Positions 35,139 through 45,049 of a stretch of DNA of 59,507 nt are shown one piece after another. The translations under genes were made by a program, and so were the position numbers. Position 1 is the stretch's first letter. Each line of letters opens with the position of its first letter. Origin of the DNA: DASRPD01 sp035646535 (lineage in GTDB: Bacteria > Actinomycetota > Acidimicrobiia > IMCC26256 > JANYLB01); assembly GCA_035646535.1 (NCBI GenBank), contig DASRPD010000037.1:1-59507 (forward strand), in the 5' to 3' direction. The notes beneath the pieces were generated by a model, which was given only the letters and a program-made list of their open reading frames with translations, was not told where the DNA came from and did no database searches.

Positions 35139-35810
35139 GTGCCTACCCCCTCCGCATCGACCGAGCCCGCCGGACCGAGCCAACCTCTCGACCCGGGCGC
35201 GGCGACCGACCCGCGGGTGGCCCGCACTCACGACACGGTGTGCGCGGTCGTGCTCGACCTCATCGCCCGTGAGGGTCACCATGCCGTCACGCTGGCCCGG
35301 GTTGCCGCCGAGTCGGGCGTCGGCCGCTCCACCCTCTACCGGCACTGGCCCGACGTGCGCACCCTCCTCCTCGACGCGGTCAGCCGCCCTGACAACGAGG
35401 AGCCTCCGCCCCTCTTCGGAGACCTGCGGCTCGACCTCGCCGTCGATCTCCACCGCCTCCGGCTCGTGTTCGACGACCGCCGTTTGGTCGCGCTCATCGT
35501 GTCGCTCCTCGAACAAGCCGAGTTCGACGACGCGTTCGCGACCGCGCTGCGCGATCACCAGGCCGCCCACACCGACCGGCTCCGCGCCGTCCTCGAGTCG
35601 GCCCGAGCCACGGGCCAGCTCCGCGGCCCCGGCGAGATCGACACCGACCACGCGCTCGCGCTGCTCGCAGGGCCCCTCTTCTTCCGCCGCTTGGTGACCG
35701 GCCAGACCGTCACTCCCGAATTCGTCGACACCGTCCTCGACACATTCCTGCGCGGGATCGAGGAGGCCACCGATCCATCCACCGCTCGTTCTCCGGAGTT
35801 GCACTCATGA
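35139..35810 (+). CDS. TetR-family transcriptional regulator
   Basis: This is a 223-residue protein. The helix-turn-helix region reads HHAVTLARVAAESGVGRSTL followed by YRHW, classical for TetR. A ligand-binding domain of about 150 residues follows (FGDLRLDLAVDLHRLRLVF ... LAGPLFFRRLVTGQ). A start at GTG 35139 is favoured; GTG 35073 would include the TTGACA element. Its stop overlaps the ATG of the MMPL exporter gene (ATGA), so it probably represses this two-gene operon in the absence of a hydrophobic ligand. Confidence 0.87.
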   Translation: MPTPSASTEPAGPSQPLDPGAATDPRVARTHDTVCAVVLDLIAREGHHAVTLARVAAESGVGRSTLYRHWPDVRTLLLDAVSRPDNEEPPPLFGDLRLDLAVDLHRLRLVFDDRRLVALIVSLLEQAEFDDAFATALRDHQAAHTDRLRAVLESARATGQLRGPGEIDTDHALALLAGPLFFRRLVTGQTVTPEFVDTVLDTFLRGIEEATDPSTARSPELHS

Positions 35811-38362
35811 CGTCGCCCGCATCTCGCCCCGAGGGGACCGACTCGCTGTTGCGCCGCGTCGGCCGGTTCTCGTTCCGGCGGCGCTGGCTCGTCATCGGCA
35901 TCTGGATCGCCGCGCTCCTCGCCGCCGGCGGCCTCTCGGCGACCGTCGGGACCGGCTATTCGAACGCCTTCAGCGACCTCGACAGCGAAGCGGACCAGGG
36001 CTTTGCGATCCTCACCGACAGCTTCGGCGGATCGGCCGGCGGCCGCGAGGGCCAGATCGTGTTCGTTGCTGACGCCGGCGTCGACGACCCGGCCAACCGG
36101 GCCGCGGTCGGCGAGTACCTCGAAGAGATCGCCGCCATCGGTGGCCTCGAGGTCGCCAGCCCCTACGCCCCGGGAGGCGAACGCCAGATCGCGACCGAAG
36201 GTGACCTCGCGGGCGAGCTCGCGTTCGCGACCGTCTCGTTTCCCCCCGAAACTGGCTTCGGCGGCAGCCAGGACCTCGCGGACCAGGTGAAGGAAGCCGC
36301 ACCCGAGATCGACGGCGTCCGCTTCGAGTACGGCGGTGAGGTGTTCGGCGACTTTCAGCCGCCCGACGCCGAGCTGTTGGGTCTCGCGTTTGCGGTCATC
36401 ATCCTCATCGCGGTGTTCGGATCGGTGCTCGCGATGGGCCTGCCCATCGGCATGGCGCTGGCGGGCATCGGCACCGGGATCAGCCTGGTTGGCCTGATCT
36501 CGACGGTGATGGACATGCCCGAGTTCACGACGACGCTCGGGCTCATGATCGGCCTCGGTGTCGGAATCGACTACGCGCTGTTCATCGTCACCCGCTACCG
36601 CGAAGACCGCGGCCGCGGCATGCCCGCGGAGCTCGCCACCGCGCACGCGATCGACACCGCGGGCCGGGCCGTGCTGTTCGCGGGCATCACCGTCATGATC
36701 TCGTTGCTCGGCATGATCGCGATGGGGCTCGGCTTCATCCGCGGGCTCGGCATCGGCGCCGCGGTCATCGTCGCCTGCAGCGTCTTGGCCTCGCTGACCC
36801 TCCTGCCGGCATTGATCGGCGCGGTCGGCGACCGCATCGAGGTCACCCGGTGGCGAGGAATCATCGCCGCCGGTCTCGTCGCGCTGGGCTTCGTCGGGCT
36901 CGGGCTCAAGGTCTCGGTGCTCACGTTCGCCCTTCCCCTCGCGGGGATCGTGGTGGTGTTGGGCCTGTTCGTACCGATCCTCAAACGGCCGCTGGCGTCC
37001 CGACGACCCAAGGACCGCCAGACCACGCGGGCCTACCGGTGGAGTCGCCTCATCCAACGCGCGCCGTGGCCCGCGGCGATCGTCGGCTTCGTGGGCCTCC
37101 TCGTGCTCGCCCTGCCCGTGCTCGGACTTCGCCTCGGTTTCTCCGACACCGGCAACGCCGCCGAGGGCACCACGAACCGCCAGGCCTATGACCTCCTCGC
37201 CCGCGGGTTCGGGCCCGGCTTCAACGGCCCGCTGCTGTTGGTGGCGGAGGTTCCCGCCGACACCGATCCCGCCGAGCTCGTCGAGGTCACCGCAACGTTG
37301 AACGACACGCCGGGCATCGCCGCGGCGAGCCCACCGCAACCCAACGAGGATGGAACCGCGGTCCGGTGGATCGCGATCCCCGAGACGTCTCCGCAGGATG
37401 CCGAGACGACGACGTTGGTCCGCGAGCTGCGCACCAACGTGCTGCCCGACGGCAGCGACGGGACCGTCGACGTGCTCGTGACCGGCCGGACCGCGTTGAG
37501 CATCGACTTCTCCGACTACTTGGCCAGTCGCTACCCGTTGTTCTTCACCGTGGTGCTCGGGCTCTCGTTCATGTTGCTCATGATGGTGTTCCGCTCACTC
37601 ATGGTCCCGATCAAGGCCGTGGTGATGAACCTCCTCTCGATCGGCGCGGCCTACGGAATCATCGTCGCGATCTTCCAGTGGGGTTGGGCCAAGGACCTGT
37701 TCGGCATCGGCAAGGGCGGGCCCATCGAGCCGTTCGTGCCAATGATGCTCTTCGCCATCGTGTTCGGCCTCTCGATGGACTACGAGGTGTTCCTGCTGTC
37801 GCGCATCAAGGAGGAGTACGACCGCACCGGCAACAACGCCAGCGCAGTGGCCGACGGACTCGCGGCCACGGCCCGGGTGATCACCGCCGCCGCGGCGATC
37901 ATGGTCGTGGTCTTCGGGTCGTTCATGCTCGAGGATGACCGCACGATCAAGCTCTTCGGTCTGGGCCTCGCGCTCGCGGTCCTGCTCGACGCCACCGTCG
38001 TGCGGATGCTGTTGGTCCCCGCGACGATGGAGCTGCTCGGTGACCGCAATTGGTGGATCCCTCGGTGGATCGAACGGATCCTGCCGGCCATCCACATCGA
38101 AGGCCGACCCGAACCGGCCTGGGCCGGTGGTCCCCACGACGGCGACGCCGGAGCCGGCGGTGGCAGTGGCAGTGGCACCGATGGTGGCGGCGACGATCCG
38201 GCCGCCCGCCCGGCGGGGGCTGAGGCGCGAGCCATGTCGACGTGCCCGAACGGTCATGCGGTCGCGAAGGGGGCTCGGTTCTGCCGCGAATGCGGAGTGC
38301 TCCTTCCGGTATCCGCCGAGGCGACCGGAGCGGGCGGTGCCTCGGCGAGACCGTCGACGTAG
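35807..38362 (+). CDS. MMPL/RND-type transporter with C-terminal zinc ribbon
   Basis: This 851-residue exporter has two repeats, each with one leading helix, an extracytoplasmic loop and five helices. TTTLGLMIGLGVGIDYALFI (repeat 1) and FGLSMDYEVFLLSRIKEEYD (repeat 2) hold the proton-relay aspartates. A Gly/Ser/Asp-rich linker (about 770-800) leads to STCPNGHAVAKGARFCRECG, a C-x-x-x-x-H ... C-x-x-C zinc ribbon not normally found in MMPL proteins. The last 109 bp overlap the 3' end of lhr on the other strand. MMPL exporters move lipids or drugs; the TetR partner suggests an inducible efflux role. Confidence 0.9.
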   Translation: MTSPASRPEGTDSLLRRVGRFSFRRRWLVIGIWIAALLAAGGLSATVGTGYSNAFSDLDSEADQGFAILTDSFGGSAGGREGQIVFVADAGVDDPANRAAVGEYLEEIAAIGGLEVASPYAPGGERQIATEGDLAGELAFATVSFPPETGFGGSQDLADQVKEAAPEIDGVRFEYGGEVFGDFQPPDAELLGLAFAVIILIAVFGSVLAMGLPIGMALAGIGTGISLVGLISTVMDMPEFTTTLGLMIGLGVGIDYALFIVTRYREDRGRGMPAELATAHAIDTAGRAVLFAGITVMISLLGMIAMGLGFIRGLGIGAAVIVACSVLASLTLLPALIGAVGDRIEVTRWRGIIAAGLVALGFVGLGLKVSVLTFALPLAGIVVVLGLFVPILKRPLASRRPKDRQTTRAYRWSRLIQRAPWPAAIVGFVGLLVLALPVLGLRLGFSDTGNAAEGTTNRQAYDLLARGFGPGFNGPLLLVAEVPADTDPAELVEVTATLNDTPGIAAASPPQPNEDGTAVRWIAIPETSPQDAETTTLVRELRTNVLPDGSDGTVDVLVTGRTALSIDFSDYLASRYPLFFTVVLGLSFMLLMMVFRSLMVPIKAVVMNLLSIGAAYGIIVAIFQWGWAKDLFGIGKGGPIEPFVPMMLFAIVFGLSMDYEVFLLSRIKEEYDRTGNNASAVADGLAATARVITAAAAIMVVVFGSFMLEDDRTIKLFGLGLALAVLLDATVVRMLLVPATMELLGDRNWWIPRWIERILPAIHIEGRPEPAWAGGPHDGDAGAGGGSGSGTDGGGDDPAARPAGAEARAMSTCPNGHAVAKGARFCRECGVLLPVSAEATGAGGASARPST

Positions 38363-41300
38363 GTGACGTGGTTCGTGCGCACGGCCGGGACCGTCGCGCC
38401 GGGCACGATCACGCCGACGAGGTTGAGAGGATCGGTCGCGTTGACCGTGACCCGCACGCCGGTGCGCTCGGCGCTGCGGACGCGTGCGAGCTGATCGATG
38501 ACCTCGGGGAGCGCGTACTGCTCGCCACTGAAGCCGGTCACGAAGCGGCCACCGCGCACGAGCCCCCGGTCTTCGAGCCGCCGCAGCGCCCACTGGACCT
38601 CGCGCCACGGAATCCGCAGCGAGTCCCGCACCGCGACGTCCCGGAACACCACCCCCCAGCGGCGCAACAGCAGCTCCGCGACGGCTTCGGCGAGCTCGTC
38701 ACGGTCCAGCGTGGTATCCACAGGCGGAACGAGCGACCACCGCCCCGCGGCGGGAGTCGACGGCGCCGCGCCGCGCAGGAGCCGAGAGATTCGCCGGGTC
38801 TCGGGCCGCCGGGGCCCCGCGCCGACCCGGTTGCGCATCGCACCGAAACCGTCGGCGGTGACGAGGCCCCGCGCCACGCCGTCCCACAGCGCGCGCTCCA
38901 CCTCCTCAACCGAACCACCGACCGAACCACCGACCGAACCGCCGATCTCGGCCGCGAGCTCGGCCGCGAAGCACGCGCCCCGCGTCCGCAGCGCCGCGAG
39001 CACCTCGGCGGTCGGGCCGCTCGTCGGCTCGGCCGGGTCGTGCTCACCCCGGTTGGCGGCCAGCAGCCAGGGGGTGTCAGCCCGGAACACGACCGCGATG
39101 CGCGTCGCCTTCGATGGTGGCCCGACCGGCGCGTCGGCGTCTTGGTGGGCGCGCGGAGTGAGGCGGAGCCAGCCCACCTGGCCGTCGTGGCAGAGCCGGT
39201 CGATCCATTCGCTGCGATACCGGTCCAGCCGGGCCGGCAACAGCTCCGACTCCCACGCAACCGCCGCGGCCTCGAACCCTTGGAGCTGGTCGAGCACGCC
39301 GAGGAGCCCGGCCTCGCCGCGCAGCTGGGTGCCCGGCGCGACGTGCTGGTAGCGGAACAGGAACCGCATGAAGTCCTGCGCGGTCACGGCCTGCACCCCG
39401 CCCCGGCGCGTCCGGCGGGAGTAGGAGTGCATCCGGGCGAGCAGTCGCCGCGCCACCCACTCGGTCACCGCGGGATCATCGGGCGCGCGCCGCGCGACGG
39501 AGCTGTAGCGGCCCTGGAACGCGAAACCTTCCTGCTGGAGCACCGCGAGGCCCGCGGCGACCCGCGTCTGCACCAACGTCGTGGCGGCCGCGAGCGCGCC
39601 GACGGTCGTGATGCCCATGGTCTCGAGGTGGCCCCGCAGCATCAACGCAATCGCCGGCTCCTCGCCTGCGAACGCCTGTGCGGCGTCGTCGCGACGCTCG
39701 GTAGTGCACCACAGCTCGCACCCGTCACGCTCCACTACCTGCGCGCGCCCGCGCGCCACGAGGTGCTCCCATACCGCACGCCACTCCGGACGCGCTCGTG
39801 TCACCACGAGCGAGCTCAACAGATCGTGGAGGTCGTCGGGCGTCGCGGGGTCGGGCGTGATCTCGTCGTGCACACGGGCGATCGCGTCGGCGTCGATTGC
39901 CCCGATCGTCGCCAGGTCCACGTGGAGCCCGCGCCGGAGCTGCACCGCGTTCGTGCGGCGATTGGGCAGCTCCTCGTCATCGAGGAACGCGTACGGGTTG
40001 GCGGTGATGATCTCGTGCGCGAGCACCGAGGGCTCGGTCGTATCGCAGCAGTGCACCGCGACCTCGGAGGACTCCATGCGCTCGAGCAGCCGGCGCACAC
40101 CGTCGATGTCGAGCGCTTCGTTGAGCGTGTCGGCGATCGTCTGACGGACGACGAGGTGATCGGGGATCTCGATCGGACCGCTGATGTTCTCCTGACACGC
40201 CGCGGCCTGCGGGAACAGCGCGGCCATGAAGTCATCGGCCTCCATGCGCTGGATCGGCGGCGGGTTCTTTCGACCGTTGCGGAACCGCAGCACCAACAAC
40301 GCGCGGTTGAGGTTCCACCGCCAACGGGACAAGAAGAGCGGCGAGACGAGGATGGCCTGACACAGGGTCTCGGTGACGCCTCCGCTCGTCACGTACCGGG
40401 TCACCTCTTCCAGCGGGAAGCTGTGGTGCGGGCCGAGGGAGATCACGATGGCGTCGTCGGTCGCGGCGGCTTGCAGCTCGAAGTTGAACGATCGACAGAA
40501 CTTCTTGCGCAACGCGAGCCCGAGCGCACGGTTGATCCGACCGCCGTGCGGCGAGTGGATGACGAGCTGCATGCCGCCGGCTTCGTCGAAGAAGCGCTCC
40601 ACCACGAGCCGGTCCAAGGTGGGCGTCACCCCGAGCGCGGCGCGACCGACCGCGAGGTAGTCGACGATCATCGTCGCCGCGTCGGCACCGACGCCGGCGG
40701 TGTCGGCCAACCAGCGACGCGCGCCGTCGGGATCACCGGCCGCAAGGTGCTCGTCGACCCGGGCCCGCAGGTCGGAGACCTCGGCGGAGAGCTCGTCGGT
40801 GCGAGCGGGGGCCTCCCCGGTCCAGAACGGCACCGTCGGCGGGGCGTCACCGGCGTCGCGCACCCGCACGATGCCGGGCTCGACCTTGCGAATCTGCCAC
40901 GAGTGGGTGCCGAGGAGAAAGATGTCGCCGGCCATCGACTCCATGGCCCAGTCCTCGTTGACCGTGCCGATGAACGTGTCGTCCGGTTCGGAGACGACGC
41001 GGAAGTCACCGACCTCGGGGATCGCACCCCCCGAGGTGAGCGCCGCCAGCCGACCCGACGTGCGGCCCCGCAGCTCGCCGTTCACGCCGTCGTGGTGGAC
41101 GTACGCGCCGCGCGTGCCTCGGCCCGTCTCGACGCCCACCGACACGAGCGTGATGATCTCGTCGAACTCGGCGCGGGTGAGCGCGATGTAGGGCGCGGCT
41201 CGGCGTACGAGCGCGAACAGATCGTCGGTACGCCACTCACGCGCGGAGGTCTCGGCGATGACCTGCTGCGCGGCGATGTCGAGGGGGAGCTTCGCGGGGA

Positions 41301-42618
41301 CGATCGCGTCGAGCCGTCCGGCGCGCACCGCGGCGAGCAAGGCCGTGCACTCGACCAGTGCGTCACGCGTCAGCGGGTACAGCCGCCCCTTGGGCGTACC
41401 GACGCGGGTGTGGTTCGACCGACCGACCCGTTGGAGGAACGTGGCGATGCTGCGGGGCGAGCCGATCTGGCACACGAGCTCGACCGGACCGATGTCGATC
41501 CCGAGCTCGAGTGAGGCGGTGGCCACGAGACACCGCAGCTCGCCGAGGCGCAGCCGACGCTCGACCTTGTGTCGACGCTCCTTGGAGAGGCTGCCGTGGT
41601 GCGCGGCGACGACGTCGTCGCCGAGGCGCTCACCGAGCTGGTGCGCGAGCCGCTCGGCGAGACGGCGGGTGTTGACGAACACGAGCGTGGTGCGATGGTC
41701 ACCGACCAGCTCGGCGATGCGGTCCAACACGTCGCCCATCTGCTCCGCGGAGGTGACCGCCTCGAGCTCTCCGTCGGGCAGCTCGAGCGCGAGGTCGAGA
41801 TCACGCTGGTGGCCGGCATCGACGATCGCGGGCATCGGACGATCACCGACGAGCAGGCGCGCCACCGTCTCGATCGGTTTCTGCGTGGCCGACAACCCGA
41901 TCCGGCACGGCCGCGCGTCGCACAGCGCCTCCAGCCGTTCCAGCGTGAGCGCGAGGTGCGCGCCCCGCTTGTCGCGCGCGACCGCGTGGATCTCGTCCAC
42001 GATGACCGTCTCGGTGGTGGCCAGCATGTGCCGCCCGCGCTCGCTCGTGACGAGCAGGAACAGTGACTCGGGGGTGGTGACGACGAAGCCGGGCGGCTTG
42101 CGAACCATCGCGGCGCGGCGCGACTGCGACGTGTCACCGGTGCGGACGCCGACGGCCAGCTTCGGCGCCGACAGACCCATCTCCGCCGCGACTGCCGCGA
42201 TCTCGACGAGCGGCCGTTCCAGGTTCTGGGCGATGTCCACCGCGAGGGCCTTGAGGGGTGAGACGTAGACGACCCGGGTGATACCGGTGACGGTCTGGCC
42301 CGCGTCGTGGAGGCGGTAGAGACGGTCGATGCCGACCAGGAACCCGGCGAGGGTCTTGCCCGAGCCGGTGGGCGCGGCCACGAGGGTGTCGAGCCCTTCG
42401 GCGATGTGGGGCCAGGACTCGGACTGGGGCGGCGTGGGACCGTCGGGAAAGCGCCGCCGGAACCACTCCGCCACCGCCGGGTGGAACCCGAACGGGTCAG
42501 CGCGCGCCTCGGCCAGGCACAGCTGGCGAGACGAATCGCCGGGTGAGCCGGGCGAGCGGGGTGAGCCGGGCGAGCGGCGAGCCGGGCGGCTCACCAAGGG
42601 GGGTCGGGCCAAGGTCAC
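38254..42618 (-). CDS. lhr: large ATP-dependent helicase Lhr
   Basis: This 1454-residue superfamily 2 helicase has Walker A APTGSGKTLAGFL, DEIH (VIVDEIHAVARDKRG), SAT (LSATQKP) and motif VI (QRVGRSNHTR). A winged-helix/WD-type Lhr core domain follows, and a long C-terminal region ends NLVGVIVPGATVPAVR. Mycobacterial Lhr is a 3'-5' ATP-driven DNA/RNA:DNA unwinder linked to repair. GTG 42618 has GAGG eight bases upstream; ATG 42651 is an alternative. A 12-bp tandem repeat near 38909-38943 encodes GGSVGGSVGGSV. The 3' end is convergent with, and overlaps, the MMPL gene. Confidence 0.93.
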   Translation of the reverse strand: MTLARPPLVSRPARRSPGSPRSPGSPGDSSRQLCLAEARADPFGFHPAVAEWFRRRFPDGPTPPQSESWPHIAEGLDTLVAAPTGSGKTLAGFLVGIDRLYRLHDAGQTVTGITRVVYVSPLKALAVDIAQNLERPLVEIAAVAAEMGLSAPKLAVGVRTGDTSQSRRAAMVRKPPGFVVTTPESLFLLVTSERGRHMLATTETVIVDEIHAVARDKRGAHLALTLERLEALCDARPCRIGLSATQKPIETVARLLVGDRPMPAIVDAGHQRDLDLALELPDGELEAVTSAEQMGDVLDRIAELVGDHRTTLVFVNTRRLAERLAHQLGERLGDDVVAAHHGSLSKERRHKVERRLRLGELRCLVATASLELGIDIGPVELVCQIGSPRSIATFLQRVGRSNHTRVGTPKGRLYPLTRDALVECTALLAAVRAGRLDAIVPAKLPLDIAAQQVIAETSAREWRTDDLFALVRRAAPYIALTRAEFDEIITLVSVGVETGRGTRGAYVHHDGVNGELRGRTSGRLAALTSGGAIPEVGDFRVVSEPDDTFIGTVNEDWAMESMAGDIFLLGTHSWQIRKVEPGIVRVRDAGDAPPTVPFWTGEAPARTDELSAEVSDLRARVDEHLAAGDPDGARRWLADTAGVGADAATMIVDYLAVGRAALGVTPTLDRLVVERFFDEAGGMQLVIHSPHGGRINRALGLALRKKFCRSFNFELQAAATDDAIVISLGPHHSFPLEEVTRYVTSGGVTETLCQAILVSPLFLSRWRWNLNRALLVLRFRNGRKNPPPIQRMEADDFMAALFPQAAACQENISGPIEIPDHLVVRQTIADTLNEALDIDGVRRLLERMESSEVAVHCCDTTEPSVLAHEIITANPYAFLDDEELPNRRTNAVQLRRGLHVDLATIGAIDADAIARVHDEITPDPATPDDLHDLLSSLVVTRARPEWRAVWEHLVARGRAQVVERDGCELWCTTERRDDAAQAFAGEEPAIALMLRGHLETMGITTVGALAAATTLVQTRVAAGLAVLQQEGFAFQGRYSSVARRAPDDPAVTEWVARRLLARMHSYSRRTRRGGVQAVTAQDFMRFLFRYQHVAPGTQLRGEAGLLGVLDQLQGFEAAAVAWESELLPARLDRYRSEWIDRLCHDGQVGWLRLTPRAHQDADAPVGPPSKATRIAVVFRADTPWLLAANRGEHDPAEPTSGPTAEVLAALRTRGACFAAELAAEIGGSVGGSVGGSVEEVERALWDGVARGLVTADGFGAMRNRVGAGPRRPETRRISRLLRGAAPSTPAAGRWSLVPPVDTTLDRDELAEAVAELLLRRWGVVFRDVAVRDSLRIPWREVQWALRRLEDRGLVRGGRFVTGFSGEQYALPEVIDQLARVRSAERTGVRVTVNATDPLNLVGVIVPGATVPAVRTNHVTYVDGLAEAPPAPVASADTGRSTPHSRQNRAPFATA

Positions 42619-42740
42619 CCGGCCATCCTCGCGCGGCCCTCGGACACTCATTACGACGGTGCCGGAGCCCACCACGACGACCACCGATCCAACCGTGGCG
42701 CCCGTAGCAGCCGAGGCCATGTCGAACGGGGAGCCAACCG

Positions 42741-44359
42741 GTGACATCAGGATCGACTGGCGCGACCAGCGCGACCACCGCGACGGGGGGCAGCCCCGAG
42801 CGCGCGCCGCTCGTGCTCGGGGCGCTGATCCTCGTCGCCGGCGTCGCCAACCTGAACCTCTCGGTCGCCAATGTCGCGCTGCCCGACATCGGACGGAACT
42901 TCGACGCGTCCCAGACCGGATTGAATCTCATCGCCGCGGGCTACTCCCTGGGCCTCGCCGCGTCGGTGCTCTACCTCGGCGCCCTCGGTGACCGCTACGG
43001 ACGCAAGTCCATGTTGCTGGCCGGGATGGGCCTGTCGATACCGGCGTCGATCGCCGCGGCGTGGGCGCCATCCATCGGCGTGCTGTTCGGGGCCCGCCTC
43101 GTCGGCGGATCGCCGCGGGCATGGCCTACCCGACGACGCTGGCGCTCATCGCCGCGCTGTGGTCGGGATCGGCACGCACGCGCCCGATTGCGTCGTGGTC
43201 CGCGTTCGGCGGCGCGCTCTCCGCGATCGCTCCGCTCGTGGCCGGCGGGCTGCTCGAGCACTTCTGGTGGGGCTCGGTCTTCATCGTGACGCTTCCGCTG
43301 GCCGGGTTGGCCCTGATCGGCGCTCTGGTACTCATCCCCAACCACGTCGCCGAGAGCACCGGACGGGTCGACAACATCGGCGGCGTCCTCTCGGCGGTGA
43401 TGGTCGGGACGCTGATCATGGCGATCAACTTCAGCGCAGTACCGGGCAAAGGGGCCGCCACCGTCGGCCTCGGCGTCGTCGCGCTCGCCGTGATCGTCGT
43501 GTTCGTGCTCCGTCAGCGCCGGGCTACGAACCCGCTGTTCGACCTGCACATCGCGGCGCGGCGGATCTTCTGGGTCGCCGCGCTGGGCGGGATCATCGTG
43601 TTCGGCTCGCTCATGGGCGCCATGTTCATCGGCCAGCAGTTCCTGCAGAACGTGCTCGACTACTCGACCCTCGAAGCCGGGGCGGCGATCCTTCCCGCGG
43701 CTGTGTGGATGGTGCTGATCGCCCCGCTCTCGGCCCGGTTGGTCGACCGACGAGGCGCTCGGTGCACGCTGCTCGCCGGCTACCCGTTCTGCCTGCTCGG
43801 ATTCATCGTGATGTTGGTGCTGTGGACGGAGCACAGCCCGTACTGGCAAGTCGGGCTCGCGTACGCGTTGGTCGGCATCGGCGTCGGCCTCGCGGGCACA
43901 CCGGCGTCACACTCGCTGACCGGCGTGGTGCCGGTACGACGCGCGGGCATGGCATCGGGAACGGCTGATCTCCAACGCGACCTCGGCGGCGCGATCATGC
44001 AGTCCCTGCTCGGCGCGCTGCTCACGGCCGGCTACGCGGGCGCCTTCACCAAGCTGATCGCGGGATCGTCGGACGCGACCAACGTCAGCAGCGCGGTCGA
44101 GGCGGAGCTCACCAAGTCGTTCTCCAGCGCCGCCGATACCGCCCAGCAGTACCCGCAGTACGCGAGCGAGATCGTGTCCGCGGCCCGGACCTCGTTCCTC
44201 GACGGCGCGAACTTGGCCTACGGCGCGGGGATTGCCGCGATCGTGATCGGCGCCGGCGTCGTCTTCTTCCTGTTCCCCAAGCGTGACGCCGAACAGGCCC
44301 TCCTGCGCGCCTACGCCGAGGAGGACGCACAGCCGGCCGAGCCGGGCGAGGACGGGTAG
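42741..44359 (+). pseudogene. 14-TM MFS drug exporter (DHA2-like) with a one-base frameshift
   Basis: Reading from GTG 42741 (GGGGAG eight bases upstream) gives MFS helices 1-3 with motif A GALGDRYGRK, up to FGARLVGG. The frame then leaves the family near 43107-43109 and stops at 43289. The continuation, AAGMAYPTTLALIAALWSG, is in the +2 frame and runs to 44359. Restoring one base, most simply a G in GGCGGATC, makes a protein of about 539 residues with helices 4-14. The cause may be a real inactivating deletion or a sequencing or assembly error. It diverges from lhr. Confidence 0.85.
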
Positions 44360-44442
44360 CGTCGCTCTCGTGGCTGACGACACCCCCGACCGCTCCGAAT
44401 CCAACCGCGACCTCATCGCCGAGTCCTAGGCTGGTGAGCGAT

Positions 44443-44529
44443 ATGACCAGCGTGGGGGGCGTCTCGGAGCTTGCCGACAACTGGGCGCGTGATCGTTCGC
44501 CGGTCGCGACGGCGGGGATCGTCGGTTGA
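44443..44529 (+). CDS. possible 28-residue leader peptide
   Basis: ATG 44443 opens a 28-codon frame that begins MTSVGGVSELADNWARD. Its TGA (44527-44529) overlaps the ATG of the next gene as TGATG, an arrangement used for translational coupling. Nothing else supports it: there is no homology I recognise and no strong ribosome-binding site. A second short frame (44370-44429, 19 codons) precedes it. The 168-bp stretch between the MFS stop and the next gene holds nothing else. Confidence 0.25.
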   Translation: MTSVGGVSELADNWARDRSPVATAGIVG

Positions 44530-44930
44530 TGGGCAAGCGTCGGCGTGCCCGCGAGCGAGAAGCCCTCGAACAGATCGCCCGTGAAGCCGCTCAGCAGGCC
44601 GCGCGGGATGTCGCGTCGTCGACGGTAGATCGCGCCGAGCTCACCGAGACCCTGCGCGCCCAGCTCGGCGCCCTCGCCGAGGGCCAGGCCGGGCGTGATA
44701 CCGACCTCGTACGGGCGCTCGACCGCGTCGCGGAGTCCTACGAACGCGTTGCGAACCGGCTCGCCGACGAACGCCGTGTCCAGGTCTTGCTCGCAGAGGC
44801 GCTGGTGCGCATCGAACAGCGCTTGACGTCGTTGGATCCCCCGTCCCGCGGTCCCGAGCTTCCCCGCGGACCCCGCGTCGTCGGCGGCTCGATCGCGCCG
44901 CCCAAGGATCCGCCCCGCCTCGACCGCTAG
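44529..44930 (+). CDS. hypothetical small charged coiled-coil protein
   Basis: This is a 133-residue protein I do not recognise. A basic N-terminus (MGKRRRARERE) precedes a long Ala/Glu/Arg helical region (residues 8-105, no prolines), probably coiled coil. A disordered Pro-rich tail follows. There is no membrane segment or cysteine. The codon use and length favour a real gene. It stands alone, with the kinase/SCO6745-like pair convergent to it. Confidence 0.5.
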   Translation: MGKRRRAREREALEQIAREAAQQAARDVASSTVDRAELTETLRAQLGALAEGQAGRDTDLVRALDRVAESYERVANRLADERRVQVLLAEALVRIEQRLTSLDPPSRGPELPRGPRVVGGSIAPPKDPPRLDR

Positions 44931-45049
44931 ATCACCGGTCCGCCCGGCCCGCCAGTTACGACGGGCGCCGTGCCAACACCGACGGCCGCCGCGCCGCAAC
45001 ACCCGACCCGACCAGACTCCACCGACGCACCGCGGCGGCGTGGCGGACG

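Noticed and set aside
38242..41514. A 1090-codon open frame on the plus strand opposite lhr
   Set aside because: Antisense to a clear helicase; high GC leaves long mirror frames open. Its composition (His/Arg/Glu-rich) has no domain pattern. Only its first 121 bp coincide with the MMPL zinc-ribbon end, in another frame.
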